DNA of 64,000 nt from Geodermatophilus ruber (GCF_900114385.1 NZ_FOSW01000012.1:1-64000); one strand, 5' to 3'; shown: positions 20,258 to 29,053, numbered from the stretch's first letter. Numbers and translations: made by a program. The notes: generated by a model from the sequence alone, not told the origin.

Positions 20258-21345
20258 CGCACGCTCCGCAGCTGCTCGGCGACGTCCTCGGGGGTGGTGT
20301 CGCTGATGAAGGCACCCATGCCCGACTCCGAGCCGGCCAGGTACTTCAGCTTCCCCGGGGCGCGGCGCAGGGAGAACAGCTGCAGGTGCAGCCACCAGTC
20401 CTCCCGGCCGCGGCCCACCGGCGCCTGGTTCCACGAGGAGATGTAGGGCATGGGGGTGTCGAACCGGCGGGCGAACCGGCCGAGGACGTCGAGGGAGATC
20501 CCGGCCAAGGCGTCGCGCTCCTCGCCGGTCAGCGCCGGCAGGTCGGGCACGCGGCGGTGCGGGAACAGCTGCAGCTCGTAGGGCCAGCGGGCCGCGGCCG
20601 GCACGAACGCCGTCCAGTGCTCGTTCGCGGCCACCACCCGGGGCCCGCTGCGCTCGGCGGCGACGACGTCGGCGAACAGGTCGCCCCCGGTCGCCCGCCG
20701 GTGCCGCTCGACCGAGGCCAGCACCTTCTCCACCCGCGGCGTCACGAACGGGTAGGCGTAGATCTGCCCGTGCGGGTGGGAGAGGGTCACCCCGATCTCC
20801 TCGCCGGAGTTCTCGAAGACGTGCACCTGCTCGACGCCCTCGACCGCCGACAGCTCGGCGGTGCGGTCGGCCCACACATCGACGACCAGCCGCGCCCGCT
20901 CGGGCCCGAGGGTGGCGAAGGACCGGTCGTGCTCGCTGGTGAAGACGACCACCTCGCAGCGCCCGAACCCCGGGCGCAGCTGCGTGAGCGGCGCCCCCGG
21001 CGCCGAGGGCGGGACGTCGAACTCCACCGCCGTCGCCAGTGCCGGGAACCTGTTCTCGAAGACCGCCACCTCGAAGCCGGCCTCGGGGATCTCCGTGGGC
21101 GGCCCGTCCGGGCGCGTGGGGCACAGCGGGCACCGGTCGGCCGGCGGCAGGAACGTGCGGGACTGCCGGTGGGAGGCCAGCGCCACCCACTCGCCCAGCA
21201 GCGGGTCCCACCGCAGCTGCGAGCGGGTGCTGACCGCGGGCAGCTCCCGCGGGTCGACCGCGGTCCGCTGCGGGGCCTGCGTCCCCGCGGCGAAGTACAG
21301 GATCTCCCGGCCGTCGGCCAGCCGACGGCTCGTCCGGACCACCAC
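20254..21345 (-). CDS. galT: Galactose-1-phosphate uridylyltransferase
   Basis: Exchanges UMP between UDP-glucose and galactose-1-phosphate. The 363 residues show the zinc Cys pair CPLCPTRPDGPP and the family block FENRFPAL. The active-site histidine triad is in VTLSHPHGQIYAYPF, and the C-terminal zinc/histidine region in HLQLFSLRRAPGKLKYLAG. The ATG at 21345 begins MVVRTSRRLADGRE. It is first in the galTK operon, and upstream lies the duplicated terminator/tRNA array. Confidence 0.95.
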
Positions 21346-21446
21346 TGCTCTTCCTGCCTCCGGTCACCGGGCGTGAGCGGCGTCCAGACGCTAGCCCCGC
21401 CGTTGCTCACCGGCTACCGGGGCCGTGCACCCGGTGGCCGGGACGA

Positions 21447-21480
21447 CGAGAGCCCCCGGCCGGATGGCCGGGGGCTCTCG
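21447..21480 (-). terminator. Terminator hairpin downstream of tRNA-Glu copy 1
   Basis: A 15-bp perfect stem (CGAGAGCCCCCGGCC and its complement) with a four-base loop, seven bases after the tRNA 3' end. It is GC-rich with no U tract, as often seen in actinobacteria, and is symmetrical enough to act in both directions. Confidence 0.75.
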
Positions 21481-21487
21481 CCCGCTG

Positions 21488-21560
21488 TAGCCCCGAAGGG
21501 ATTCGAACCCTCGCTACCGCCGTGAGAGGGCGGCGTCCTGGGCCGCTAGACGACGGGGCC
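21488..21560 (-). tRNA. tRNA-Glu (CUC), copy 1
   Basis: A 73-nt cloverleaf on the minus strand: 5' GGCCCCG pairs with CGGGGCT at the 3' end (first pair G-U), the T-arm contains GGTTCGAATCC, and the anticodon arm GCCGCCCTCTCACGGCGG places CTC in the loop. Identical in sequence to the copy at 21678-21750. No CCA is encoded. Confidence 0.96.
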
Positions 21561-21636
21561 GTGCGCACAGCATTTTGCCACGCCCGTCCCGGCAGCCGGA
21601 CACCGACCCCGGGTCGGGCAGCGTCCCCCGGAACGA

Positions 21637-21670
21637 CGAGAGCCCCCGGCCGGATGGCCGGGGGCTCTCG
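21637..21670 (-). terminator. Terminator hairpin downstream of tRNA-Glu copy 2
   Basis: Exact copy of the hairpin at 21447-21480, placed seven bases beyond the second tRNA-Glu. Its presence between the two tRNA genes means copy 1 needs either read-through or its own promoter in the roughly 75-bp gap. Confidence 0.75.
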
Positions 21671-21677
21671 CCTGCCG

Positions 21678-21750
21678 TAGCCCCGAAGGGATTCGAACCC
21701 TCGCTACCGCCGTGAGAGGGCGGCGTCCTGGGCCGCTAGACGACGGGGCC
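21678..21750 (-). tRNA. tRNA-Glu (CUC), copy 2
   Basis: Identical 73-nt sequence to copy 1, with the same CTC anticodon and T-arm. It lies between tRNA-Gln (upstream in transcription) and the terminator at 21637-21670. Linkage to gltX, which charges it, is conserved in actinobacteria. Confidence 0.96.
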
Positions 21751-21807
21751 GTGCGGTCGTGCGGTGGTGCTCGGAGGAACGCTGTTTCCAGGACAACAGC
21801 TTCCTCG

Positions 21808-21879
21808 CTGGGGTACCAGGACTCGAACCTAGACTAACGGAACCAGAAACCGTCGGGCTGCCAATTACCCCATACCCCA
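21808..21879 (-). tRNA. tRNA-Gln (CUG)
   Basis: A 72-nt cloverleaf: 5' TGGGGTA pairs with TACCCCA plus discriminator G, the D-arm contains GTAATTGGCAGC, the anticodon loop TTCTGGT gives CTG, and the T-arm is GGTTCGAGTCC. The first 15 nt overlap the 3' end of the CPBP-family gene, so the tRNA promoter must lie inside that coding region or be shared with it. Confidence 0.95.
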
Positions 21880-23196
21880 AGGGTCGTGCTGCGCCTCGCG
21901 GCGCCGAGAAACACCATACCCGACGTGCACGGAGGGGTTCGGCACCCCCCGGGGTGACGCTGGTCGCAGGTCCTGCGCCGGGGTGACCGTCTCCGGGTGC
22001 AGCCGCCCGCGGGAGCGGGCCACCAGGGCGACGTAGGCGGCCATGGCCAGCAGATCGATCGCCACGATCAGCAGGCCGGTGCCCGTCGGCACCGAGTCGG
22101 TGGTCACACCCTCACCGAGCCCGCCGGCCAGGAGGAAGACCAGCACGTTGTTGACCGCGTGCAGCACGATCGCCGCCTCGAGCCCGCCGGTCAGCCACAC
22201 GACCGCCGAGGCGGCCAGGCCGAAGGCGAACCGGTCGAGGAAGGTCCACACGTCCGGTGGGACGTGCAGTGCGGAGAACAACGCCGCGGTGAGCACGCCG
22301 GCGACCACGGCGCCCGTGCCCGGGGAGCGGAACCAGCCGGCGATCGCCTGGCTGAGGTAGCCGCGGAAGACGTACTCCTCCGCCGCGGACTGCAGCGGCG
22401 TGGTGCACACCACCACCAGGACCAGCCAGAGGAAGGACGAGGTCGGGCCGGTCACCTTCCCGCCGTCGACGAGGAAGCCGAGCAGGACGGCGAGCAGGAT
22501 GCCGACCCCGAGGGTGGGCAGCGCCAGCAGCGTGTAGGGCAGGAACAGCCGCCAGCGCAGCCGGGCGCGCACCGACGAGGACCACCCCGGCCGCATCCCG
22601 TGGGCGGCCACCCAGGCCAGCCAGATGATCGGGATGGCCACGATCAGCGAGAGGTTGGTCACCAGCAGCGTGCCGGGATCGACCAGGTCGAGCAGCTTCA
22701 GGTCGGGGAACACGCCGGTGACCAGCGCCACCAGCACGACGCCGGTGGCTGCCACCAGGTAGACGACGGTGATCAGCAGCAGCCCGAGCAGGGGCCGCCA
22801 CCACCGCCAGTCCCGCGAGCGCATGGCGCGCAGGTACGGGACCGGCACGTCGTGCGGCGGCGTCCCCGGCGGTGGCGCCCACCGCATCCCCGGGGGTGGC
22901 GCCCAGCCGCCGGGTGGCGGTGCCCACGAAGGCGGAGGCCCCGGCGGCCCGGGGACGGGGGTGTGCGGCCCCGGCTGCATCGGCACCGGCCCCAGAGGCC
23001 AGGGCACCGGCCCCGGGGGCGACGGCACCGGACCGGCCGCAGCGCCACCGGGCGGCGCCGAGCGGGCCCCGTGCAGCGCCCCCGGGACGAACGGCGGCGC
23101 CCCGTAGGGCCCGGTCGGCGGCGGCCCGGTGTAGGGCTCGTCTGCGGAACCGGGCAGCTCGTCGTCCCGGTCGTGCGGCGGCACCCCTGTCGTCAC
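21865..23196 (-). CDS. CPBP-family intramembrane glutamic endopeptidase
   Basis: A 443-residue membrane protein of the CAAX-protease/bacteriocin-processing family. Residues 1-115 are a Pro/Gly-rich cytosolic tail (PPGPVPWPLGPVPMQPGP and similar). About eight membrane segments follow. Motif 1 is AAEEYVFRGYL (EExxxR), motif 2 is FSALHVPPD, and motif 3 is VLHAVNNVLV (HxxxN), so the active site is complete. The GTG start is at 23196. The TAA stop lies inside the tRNA-Gln gene, a 15-nt overlap. The substrate is unknown. Confidence 0.85.
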   Translation of the reverse strand: MTTGVPPHDRDDELPGSADEPYTGPPPTGPYGAPPFVPGALHGARSAPPGGAAAGPVPSPPGPVPWPLGPVPMQPGPHTPVPGPPGPPPSWAPPPGGWAPPPGMRWAPPPGTPPHDVPVPYLRAMRSRDWRWWRPLLGLLLITVVYLVAATGVVLVALVTGVFPDLKLLDLVDPGTLLVTNLSLIVAIPIIWLAWVAAHGMRPGWSSSVRARLRWRLFLPYTLLALPTLGVGILLAVLLGFLVDGGKVTGPTSSFLWLVLVVVCTTPLQSAAEEYVFRGYLSQAIAGWFRSPGTGAVVAGVLTAALFSALHVPPDVWTFLDRFAFGLAASAVVWLTGGLEAAIVLHAVNNVLVFLLAGGLGEGVTTDSVPTGTGLLIVAIDLLAMAAYVALVARSRGRLHPETVTPAQDLRPASPRGVPNPSVHVGYGVSRRREAQHDPWGMG

Positions 23197-23206
23197 CGGG
23201 CTCCGA

Positions 23207-24691
23207 TCACCCGGCGATCGTCGCGCGGGCCGCGGCCAGGCGGCCCAGCGTGCGGTCCCGCCCCAGCAGCTCCATCGACTCGTACAGCGGCGGGGAGACG
23301 GTGCGCCCGCTGACGGCCACCCGTACCGGCCCGAACGCCTGCCGCGGCTTGCGGCCCAACCCCTCCACCAGCGCGCTCTTCAGCGCGGCCTCGATCTCCG
23401 GGGTGGTCCACTCCCCCAGCCCGGACAGCGCCGCCGTCGCGGCGTCCAGCACCTCGGCCGCCTCGGGGCCGGCCAGCTGCTTGGCCGCGGCCGCCGGGTC
23501 GATCTCGACGTCGTCGGTGAAGAGGAACCGCAGCAGCCCCACCGCGTCGGAGAGCACGATCATCCGCTCCTGCGCCATCGGCGCGATCGCCCGCAGCAGC
23601 CGATCCTGCTCGGGCGTCGGCGGGTCGCTCACCAGCCCGGCCCGGGCGAGGAAGGGCACCACGCGGGAGATGAAGTCCTCCAGCGGCAGGGCGCGCAGAT
23701 GGGCGGCGTTGATCGCCTCGGCCTTCTTCAGGTCGAAGCAGGCGGGGTTGGCGCTGACCCGGGTGACGTCGAAGGCCTCCACCATCTCCTCCATCGAGAA
23801 GATGTCGCGGTCCTCGGCGATCGACCAGCCCAGCAGCGCGAGGTAGTTGGCCAGCCCCTCGGGGAGGAAGCCCCGATCCCGGTAGACGTCGAGGTTGGAC
23901 TGCGGGTCCCGCTTGGACAGCTTCTTGTTGCCCTCGCCGGTCACGTACGGGAGGTGGCCGAACCGCGGGGTCCCGGAGGCCACGCCGATGTCGGTCAGCG
24001 CCCTGTAGAGGGCCAGCTGACGCGGCGTCGAGGGCAGCAGGTCCTCACCGCGCAGCACGTCGGTGATGCCCATCAGGGCGTCGTCGACCGGGTTGACGAA
24101 CGGGTAGAGCGGCACCCCGTTGGCCCGCACGAGCACGAAGTCGGGCACGGAGCCGGCGGCGAAGCGGATCTCCCCGCGCACGAGGTCGTCCCACACGAGG
24201 TCCTCGTCGGGCATCTTCAGCCGCAGCACCGGCTCGCGGCCCTCGGCCCGGAAGGCGGCCTTCTGCTCGTCGGTCAGGTACCGGTCGGCGTTGTCGTAGC
24301 CCAGCTTGGGGTCCTGCCCGGCGGCGAGCCGGCGGGTCTCGACCTCCTCGTTGGTGGAGAAGGACTCGTAGGCGTGACCGGCGGCCAGCAGCTTCGCGGC
24401 GACGTCGCGGTAGATCTCGTGGCGCTCGGACTGCCGGTAGGGCTCGTGCGGGCCGCCGACCCCGGGGCCCTCGTCCCAGTCCAGGCCCAGCCAGCGCATG
24501 CAGTCGAGCAGGTGCCGGTAGGACTCCTCGGAGTCGCGGCTGGCGTCGGTGTCCTCGATGCGGAAGACGAGCCTGCCGCCGGTGTGCCGGGCGTGCGCCC
24601 AGTTGAACAGTGCCGTCCGCATCAGGCCGACGTGCACCATGCCGGTCGGCGAGGGGCAGAACCGGGTCCGCACGGTCGCGGGGGTGGTCAC
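23207..24691 (-). CDS. gltX: Glutamyl-tRNA synthetase
   Basis: Class I synthetase charging tRNA-Glu, and tRNA-Gln where the transamidation pathway is used. The 494 residues begin [20 protein letters not shown] (HIGH-type motif), with [30 protein letters not shown] and the KMSKS-type KKLSKRDPQ. The GTG start overlaps the preceding FAH-family stop by four bases. It is near the tRNA-Glu and tRNA-Gln genes, as in other actinobacteria. Confidence 0.96.
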   Translation of the reverse strand: MTTPATVRTRFCPSPTGMVHVGLMRTALFNWAHARHTGGRLVFRIEDTDASRDSEESYRHLLDCMRWLGLDWDEGPGVGGPHEPYRQSERHEIYRDVAAKLLAAGHAYESFSTNEEVETRRLAAGQDPKLGYDNADRYLTDEQKAAFRAEGREPVLRLKMPDEDLVWDDLVRGEIRFAAGSVPDFVLVRANGVPLYPFVNPVDDALMGITDVLRGEDLLPSTPRQLALYRALTDIGVASGTPRFGHLPYVTGEGNKKLSKRDPQSNLDVYRDRGFLPEGLANYLALLGWSIAEDRDIFSMEEMVEAFDVTRVSANPACFDLKKAEAINAAHLRALPLEDFISRVVPFLARAGLVSDPPTPEQDRLLRAIAPMAQERMIVLSDAVGLLRFLFTDDVEIDPAAAAKQLAGPEAAEVLDAATAALSGLGEWTTPEIEAALKSALVEGLGRKPRQAFGPVRVAVSGRTVSPPLYESMELLGRDRTLGRLAAARATIAG

Positions 24692-25500
24692 CGCGCGCCT
24701 CCGGCGGTGGACGTGGTGTCGGCGTCGGCCACGGTGTTGGCCAGCGTGCCCAGGCCCTCGATGCTCACCTCCACGCGCTGGCCGGCCCGGATCGGGCCGA
24801 CGCCCGAGGGCGTGCCGGTGAGCACCACGTCGCCGGGCAGCAGGGTCATGACCTGCGAGATGTGGGAGATCAGCGTCGGGACGTCGAACAGCAGCTGGCT
24901 GGTGCGGCCCTGCTGGCGCAGCTCGCCGTCGACGGTGCAGGTGATCTCGAGGTCGGCGGGGTCCTTGCCCAGCGCGGCGAGGTCGGTCTCGATCCACGGG
25001 CCCAGCGGGCAGAAGGAGTCGAAGCCCTTGGCGCGGGTCCACTGCCCGTCGTTGCGCTGCATGTCCCGCTCGGTGACGTCGTTGCCGATCGAGTAGCCGA
25101 AGACGCTGGACAGCGCCTGCTCGGGGCTCACGTGCCGGGCGCCGCGGGCGCCGATGACGACGGCCAGCTCGGCCTCGTGGTGCACGTTGGTGCTGCCCGG
25201 CGGGATCCGGATCGCATCGCCCGGGCCGATGACCGAGGTGGAGGGCTTGAGGAACAGCAGCGGCTCCTTCGGCGCGTCGCCGGTGTTCATCTCCTGGACG
25301 TGCGCGGCGTAGTTCTTGCCGACGCAGACCACCTTGCTGGGCAGGATCGGCGAGAGCAGCCGGACATCGGCCTGGTCGAACCGCTGGCCGGTGAAGGAGA
25401 TGGTGCCGAACGGGTGGCCCTCGATCTGGGCGACCTGGCCGTCGCCGTCGAGGACACCGAAGGACATGCCGGAGGGCGAGGCGAAACGAACGATGCGCAC
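24688..25500 (-). CDS. Fumarylacetoacetate hydrolase-family protein
   Basis: A 270-residue FAH-domain protein. Seen are [34 protein letters not shown], the metal ligands in [42 protein letters not shown], and the C-terminal [18 protein letters not shown]. This is the ubiquitous cytosolic FAHD-type hydrolase/decarboxylase that precedes gltX in the conserved actinobacterial order. Its substrate is probably a 2,4-dioxo acid, though this is not established from sequence. GTG start. Confidence 0.9.
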   Translation of the reverse strand: MRIVRFASPSGMSFGVLDGDGQVAQIEGHPFGTISFTGQRFDQADVRLLSPILPSKVVCVGKNYAAHVQEMNTGDAPKEPLLFLKPSTSVIGPGDAIRIPPGSTNVHHEAELAVVIGARGARHVSPEQALSSVFGYSIGNDVTERDMQRNDGQWTRAKGFDSFCPLGPWIETDLAALGKDPADLEITCTVDGELRQQGRTSQLLFDVPTLISHISQVMTLLPGDVVLTGTPSGVGPIRAGQRVEVSIEGLGTLANTVADADTTSTAGGAR

Positions 25501-25575
25501 GGGTCGAGGCTAGTCGCCGGGGCATGGTGCGTCCGGGCTGGTCGGTCACGGGGCGGTTGCCCCTACGGTGACGCC

Positions 25576-25953
25576 ATGGCGTGCCGGCTCAGCGAGATCG
25601 TCGTCGACTCCCGCGATCCCGAGGCACTGGCCGCCTGGTGGGCGCAGGTCCTGGGCTACCGGGTCCTGTCCCGCGAGGACGGGGCGGTCGAGATCGGCCC
25701 GGCGGCCGGGTTCGGCGGGCCGGCACCGACCCTGGTGTTCACCCCCGTCGCCGACCTGTCGCCGGGCAAGCCCCGGCTGCACCTGGACCTCAACGCCACC
25801 GACCGGGACCAGGACGCCGAACTCGACCGGCTGCTGGCTCTCGGCGCGGTGCACGCCGATGTCGGCCAGACTGGCGCGGAGAACTGGCACGTGCTGGCCG
25901 ACCCCGAGGGCAACCCGTTCTGCCTGCTGCGCCGCCGGCTCGACCCGCTGTAG
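25576..25953 (+). CDS. VOC-family (glyoxalase-like) protein
   Basis: A 125-residue single-domain protein: [38 protein letters not shown], then [20 protein letters not shown] and the C-terminal [17 protein letters not shown], the classical glyoxalase/bleomycin-resistance fold. ATG at 25576, TAG stop. It is followed after 23 bp by the ABM-domain gene. No specific function is assigned. Confidence 0.85.
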   Translation: MACRLSEIVVDSRDPEALAAWWAQVLGYRVLSREDGAVEIGPAAGFGGPAPTLVFTPVADLSPGKPRLHLDLNATDRDQDAELDRLLALGAVHADVGQTGAENWHVLADPEGNPFCLLRRRLDPL

Positions 25954-25976
25954 ATCCCGAGTCCGAGGAGATTGCC

Positions 25977-26303
25977 GTGATCCTGATCGTCGTCAAGTTC
26001 CCCGTCCGCCCCGAGCGCGTCGACGAGTGGACGACGCTGGCCCGCGAGTACGCCCAGGCGGTGAACCAGGAGCCGGGCAGCCTCTTCTTCGAGTGGTCGC
26101 GGAGCCTGGAGGAGCCGGACACCTTCGTGTGCGTCGAGGGCTTCCGGGACGCCGACGCCGGCGCGGCGCACACGAAGACCGAGCACTTCGCGAAGTTCGT
26201 TCAGATCGCACCCGACCTCGTCTCGGCGCAGCCGCAGATCATCTACGTGGACGCCCCCGAGGTCAGCGGCTGGGGACCGATGGGCGAGATCCAGCCGCGA
26301 TGA
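25977..26303 (+). CDS. Antibiotic biosynthesis monooxygenase (ABM) domain protein
   Basis: A 108-residue ferredoxin-like dimeric alpha/beta barrel protein: MILIVVKFPVRPERVDEWTT, EPGSLFFEWSRSLEEPDTFV, CVEGFRDADAGAAHTKTEHF. This matches the ABM family, whose members include quinone monooxygenases and stress proteins. The GTG start follows a GAGGAG ribosome binding site. It is in an apparent operon with the VOC gene and ends before a bidirectional terminator. Confidence 0.85.
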   Translation: MILIVVKFPVRPERVDEWTTLAREYAQAVNQEPGSLFFEWSRSLEEPDTFVCVEGFRDADAGAAHTKTEHFAKFVQIAPDLVSAQPQIIYVDAPEVSGWGPMGEIQPR

Positions 26304-26307
26304 CACT

Positions 26308-26370
26308 GCGGTCCTCCGGACCGCACCGCGGCCAGGTGCCGTTCCCCGGTCGGGGTGGCCCTGGCCGCGG
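26308..26370. terminator. Bidirectional terminator between the ABM gene and cimA
   Basis: Two hairpins in the 75-bp convergent gap. The first is a perfect 7-bp stem GCGGTCC/GGACCGC with a three-base loop (26308-26324). The second is an 11-bp stem CCGCGGCCAGG at 26326-26336 and its complement at 26360-26370. Neither has a T tract. Confidence 0.6.
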
Positions 26371-26378
26371 GGTCACCG

Positions 26379-27968
26379 TCAACGGTGCCGAACGGCATAG
26401 GTGAGGGCGTCGACCAGCGCGTGCCAGGAGGCCTCGACGATGTTGTCGTGGACGCCGACGGTGGTCCACTCCCCCACCCCGTCAGTGGTGTCGATGAGCA
26501 CCCGCGTGGTGGCGCTGGTGCCGCCCTTCCAGCCGAGGATGCGGACCTTGTAGTCGGCCAGCGACACGTCGGCCAGCCGCGGGTAACGGCTCACCAGCGC
26601 CTGGCGCAGCGCGTTGTCCAGGGCGTTGACCGGGCCGTTGCCCTCGGCGGTGCTGATGATCCGCTCAGGCGTGCCGTCGTCGTCGAGAACATGCACCTTC
26701 ACGGTGGCCTCGCTGACCACCACGCCGTTGCCCCAGTGCTCGACGGAGGTCTTGTAGCTCTCCAGCTCGAACAGCGGCGCGGGGGCGTCGGGCAGCTGGG
26801 CGCGCAGCAGCAGCTCGAAGGAGGCGTCGGCGGCCTCGAAGGACCACCCGTCGGCCTCCAGCACCTTCACCTGGTCGACGACCCGACCGATCACGTCGGC
26901 CTGCCCGTCGAGGTCGACGCCGAGCTCGCGGCCCTTGAGCTCGACCGAGGCCCGACCGGCCATCTCGGTGACCAGGATGCGCATGTCGTTGCCGACGACG
27001 GCCGGGTCGAGGTGGTTGTAGAGCTCCGGACTGACCTTGATGGCGCTGGCATGCAACCCGGCCTTGTGCGCGAAGGCCGAGGCCCCGACGAAGGGCTGGT
27101 GGTCGTCGGGGGCGATGTTGGCCAGCTCGGCGATCGCGTGGCTGACCCGCTGCAGCTCGGGCAGGCACTCGGCCGGCACGACGGGCAGGCCCATCTTGGT
27201 GACCAGGTTGCCGATCAGCGCGAAGGTGTCGGCGTTGCCGGCCCGCTCGCCGTAGCCGTTCGCCGTCCCCTGCACGTGGGTGACCCCGGCCTCCACGGCG
27301 GCGAGGGTGTTGGCCACCGCGCAGCCGGTGTCGTCCTGGCAGTGGATGCCCAGCTTCCCGTCCACCCGCGCCCGGACGTCGGCGACGACCCGGCCCACCT
27401 CCATGGGCAGCATGCCGCCGTTGGTGTCGCACATGACACCGACCTCGGCGCCGGCGTCGAACGCCGTCTGCAGCACCCGGACGCCGTAGTCGCGATCGGC
27501 GGCGTAGCCGTCGAAGAAGTGCTCGCAGTCCAGGAACACCCGCCGGCCGTGCGCCACGAAGAACGCGACGGTGTCGCGCACCATCGCCAGGTTCTCCTCG
27601 AGCGTCGTCCGCAGCGCCTCGCGCACGTGGCGCACGTCGGACTTGGCGACCAGGCAGACCACCGGCGTCCCGGCGTCCAGCAGCGCCTGCACCTGCGGGT
27701 CCTCCTCGACGCGGACGCCGGCCTTGCGGGTGGCGCCGAAGGCGACCAGCACGGCGTTGCGCAGCGCGAGCTCGGTGCGGGCGCGGGCGAAGAACTCGGT
27801 GTCCTTGGGCAGCGCACCCGGCCACCCGCCTTCGATGTAACCGACCCCGATCTCGTCGAGCAGCCGCGCGACGGCGAGCTTGTCGGCGACGGAGTAGCTG
27901 ACGCCCTCGCGCTGGGCGCCGTCGCGCAGCGTGGTGTCGAAGACGTGGAAGTCGGGGTCGGTGGCCAC
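26379..27968 (-). CDS. cimA: (R)-citramalate synthase
   Basis: Condenses pyruvate and acetyl-CoA to citramalate, the threonine-independent entry to isoleucine synthesis. The 529 residues have the DRE-TIM barrel signature FDTTLRDGAQREGVSYS, the metal-binding HCQDDTGCAVANTLAA, GTANGYGERAGNADTFALI, and KAGLHASAIKVSPELYNHL. A LeuA-type dimer regulatory domain occupies about 390-520. The start VATDPDFHVFDTTLRDG and the substrate-pocket blocks fit CimA rather than LeuA. The GTG start at 27968 has GGAG about six bases upstream. The upstream leader peptide and terminator point to control by isoleucine. Confidence 0.9.
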   Translation of the reverse strand: MATDPDFHVFDTTLRDGAQREGVSYSVADKLAVARLLDEIGVGYIEGGWPGALPKDTEFFARARTELALRNAVLVAFGATRKAGVRVEEDPQVQALLDAGTPVVCLVAKSDVRHVREALRTTLEENLAMVRDTVAFFVAHGRRVFLDCEHFFDGYAADRDYGVRVLQTAFDAGAEVGVMCDTNGGMLPMEVGRVVADVRARVDGKLGIHCQDDTGCAVANTLAAVEAGVTHVQGTANGYGERAGNADTFALIGNLVTKMGLPVVPAECLPELQRVSHAIAELANIAPDDHQPFVGASAFAHKAGLHASAIKVSPELYNHLDPAVVGNDMRILVTEMAGRASVELKGRELGVDLDGQADVIGRVVDQVKVLEADGWSFEAADASFELLLRAQLPDAPAPLFELESYKTSVEHWGNGVVVSEATVKVHVLDDDGTPERIISTAEGNGPVNALDNALRQALVSRYPRLADVSLADYKVRILGWKGGTSATTRVLIDTTDGVGEWTTVGVHDNIVEASWHALVDALTYAVRHR

Positions 27969-28010
27969 GGGAGCTCCTGGGGGCGGGTCGGCGAGAATGT
28001 CCCGGCAAAC

Positions 28011-28038
28011 AAAAAGACCCCCCGGATACGGGAGGTCT
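28011..28038 (-). terminator. Attenuator (rho-independent terminator) in the cimA leader
   Basis: On the minus strand the stem AGACCTCCCG and CGGGGGGTCT (one G-U pair) closes a four-base loop and runs into TTTTTGTTTG, a textbook intrinsic terminator. It lies 43-70 bases before the cimA start and after the leader-peptide stop, so read-through is required to express cimA. A true U tract is uncommon in this GC-rich window, which supports function. Confidence 0.85.
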
Positions 28039-28065
28039 GCGCGCAGTCGGAGGGTGACTGCGCGC
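28039..28065 (-). promoter_or_regulatory. Second leader hairpin (pause/anti-terminator element) of cimA
   Basis: A perfect 10-bp inverted repeat, GCGCGCAGTC and GACTGCGCGC, with a seven-base loop, starting at the leader stop codon. On the RNA the loop ACCCUCC plus the next G can pair with CGGGGGGU of the terminator's 3' arm, giving an alternative fold that would break the terminator. A ribosome stalled on the Ile codons would cover the 5' arm of this hairpin. Confidence 0.65.
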
Positions 28066-28103
28066 TAGGCGATAATGATCGTGCCGGCGAGGTACATCAC
28101 CAT
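28065..28103 (-). CDS. cimA leader peptide with three consecutive Ile codons
   Basis: A 12-codon reading frame, MVMYLAGTIIIA then TAG, encoded upstream of cimA. The three adjacent isoleucine codons (ATC ATT ATC, 28070-28078) lie two codons before the stop, followed at once by a hairpin and then by an intrinsic terminator. This is the layout of ribosome-mediated attenuation. Isoleucine is the end product of the CimA pathway, so codon choice and regulated gene agree. There is no strong ribosome binding site; the leader may be translated from a leaderless or near-leaderless transcript. A second in-frame ATG is at 28097. Confidence 0.8.
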   Translation of the reverse strand: MVMYLAGTIIIA

Positions 28104-28141
28104 GGAGTAAAGCACAGTCCCGCCGTCCCGCGGACCGGCCG

Positions 28142-29053
28142 TCAGGGCCGGCCGTCCCCCGGGACGAGGGCCGGATCCGCGCCGAGCACCTCCAGCACCG
28201 CCGCCATGTCGACCGCGGCGGCGTCGTCCACCCGCTCGGCGGCCGCCGCCATGGTCTCGAGGACGGCGGCGGTGAGCCGGTCGGGGACCCCCGCCGCCTG
28301 CTGGGCGGACCGGATCAACCCGAGGTCCTTGACCGCCCCGGCGAGGGCGAAGCTGACCGTGTGGTCGCCGGCCAGCATGGCGGCCCCCTTGGCGCGGGCG
28401 TACGCGCTGTCCACCGGGGCGCCCTCGATGGCGCGGAAGAAGTCCTGCGGGTCCAGACCGAGCCCGCGGGCGAGCGCGATCGACTGGGCGACGCCCGCGG
28501 TGAGCAGGAAGATCCACGCGTTGCAGGCCAGCTTGAGCCGGCTGCCGGCCCCGGCCTCCCCCAGCCAGAGCGTCCTGCGCCCGATCGCGTCGCACACCGG
28601 GGCCAGCCGCGCGCGGATCTCCTCCGGCCCGGAGGCGAGCAGCACGAGGGCGCCGTCCGCCGCGGGCTTCCGGGTGCCGAGCACGGGGCTGTCCACGAGC
28701 ACCAGGCCGAGCTCACCGGCCACGGCGATCACCCGGTCGACGCCGGCCAGGCCGACCGTCGCGCACTGCAACCACGGCGTGCCGGCAGCCGGCGCGGCCC
28801 GCCGGATCACGTCGATCACCGCATCGGCGTCCAGCAGCACGGTCAGCACCACGTCGGCACCCGCGGCCGCCTCGGCCGGCGAGTCGAAGGCCTCGGCGCC
28901 GGTGCCCGTCAAGGCGCGCGCCTTCCGGCCGTCGCGGTTCCACATCCGCACCGGCAGGCCGGCCCGGCGCAGGGAGGCGACCATGCCCGCGCCCATCACG
29001 CCGGTGCCGAGGACGGCGACCACCGGGGCAGCCGCGCCCCCTGCCCCGGTCAC
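28142..29053 (-). CDS. NAD(P)-dependent beta-hydroxyacid dehydrogenase (3-hydroxyisobutyrate dehydrogenase family)
   Basis: A 303-residue oxidoreductase. The Rossmann motif is VLGTGVMGAGM, the substrate-binding block is DSPVLGTRKPAADGALVLL, and the catalytic lysine lies in GAGSRLKLACNAWIFLL. The all-helical C-terminal domain follows. It oxidises or reduces a small beta-hydroxy acid or related carbonyl; the exact substrate is unknown. The GTG start overlaps the Gfo/Idh/MocA gene by four bases, making it third gene of the amidohydrolase operon. The paralogue at 59773 is only distantly similar. Confidence 0.85.
   Translation of the reverse strand: MTGAGGAAAPVVAVLGTGVMGAGMVASLRRAGLPVRMWNRDGRKARALTGTGAEAFDSPAEAAAGADVVLTVLLDADAVIDVIRRAAPAAGTPWLQCATVGLAGVDRVIAVAGELGLVLVDSPVLGTRKPAADGALVLLASGPEEIRARLAPVCDAIGRRTLWLGEAGAGSRLKLACNAWIFLLTAGVAQSIALARGLGLDPQDFFRAIEGAPVDSAYARAKGAAMLAGDHTVSFALAGAVKDLGLIRSAQQAAGVPDRLTAAVLETMAAAAERVDDAAAVDMAAVLEVLGADPALVPGDGRP

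Larger units (their letters stand above)
21442..21756. repeat. Tandem duplication of tRNA-Glu plus its terminator
   Basis: Two units with a 190-bp offset (about 21442-21566 and 21632-21756) each contain the same terminator hairpin followed, on the minus strand, by an identical 73-nt tRNA-Glu gene. Even the GACGAGAG lead-in and the GTGCG trailer match. The roughly 65 bp between the units do not repeat. Confidence 0.85.
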
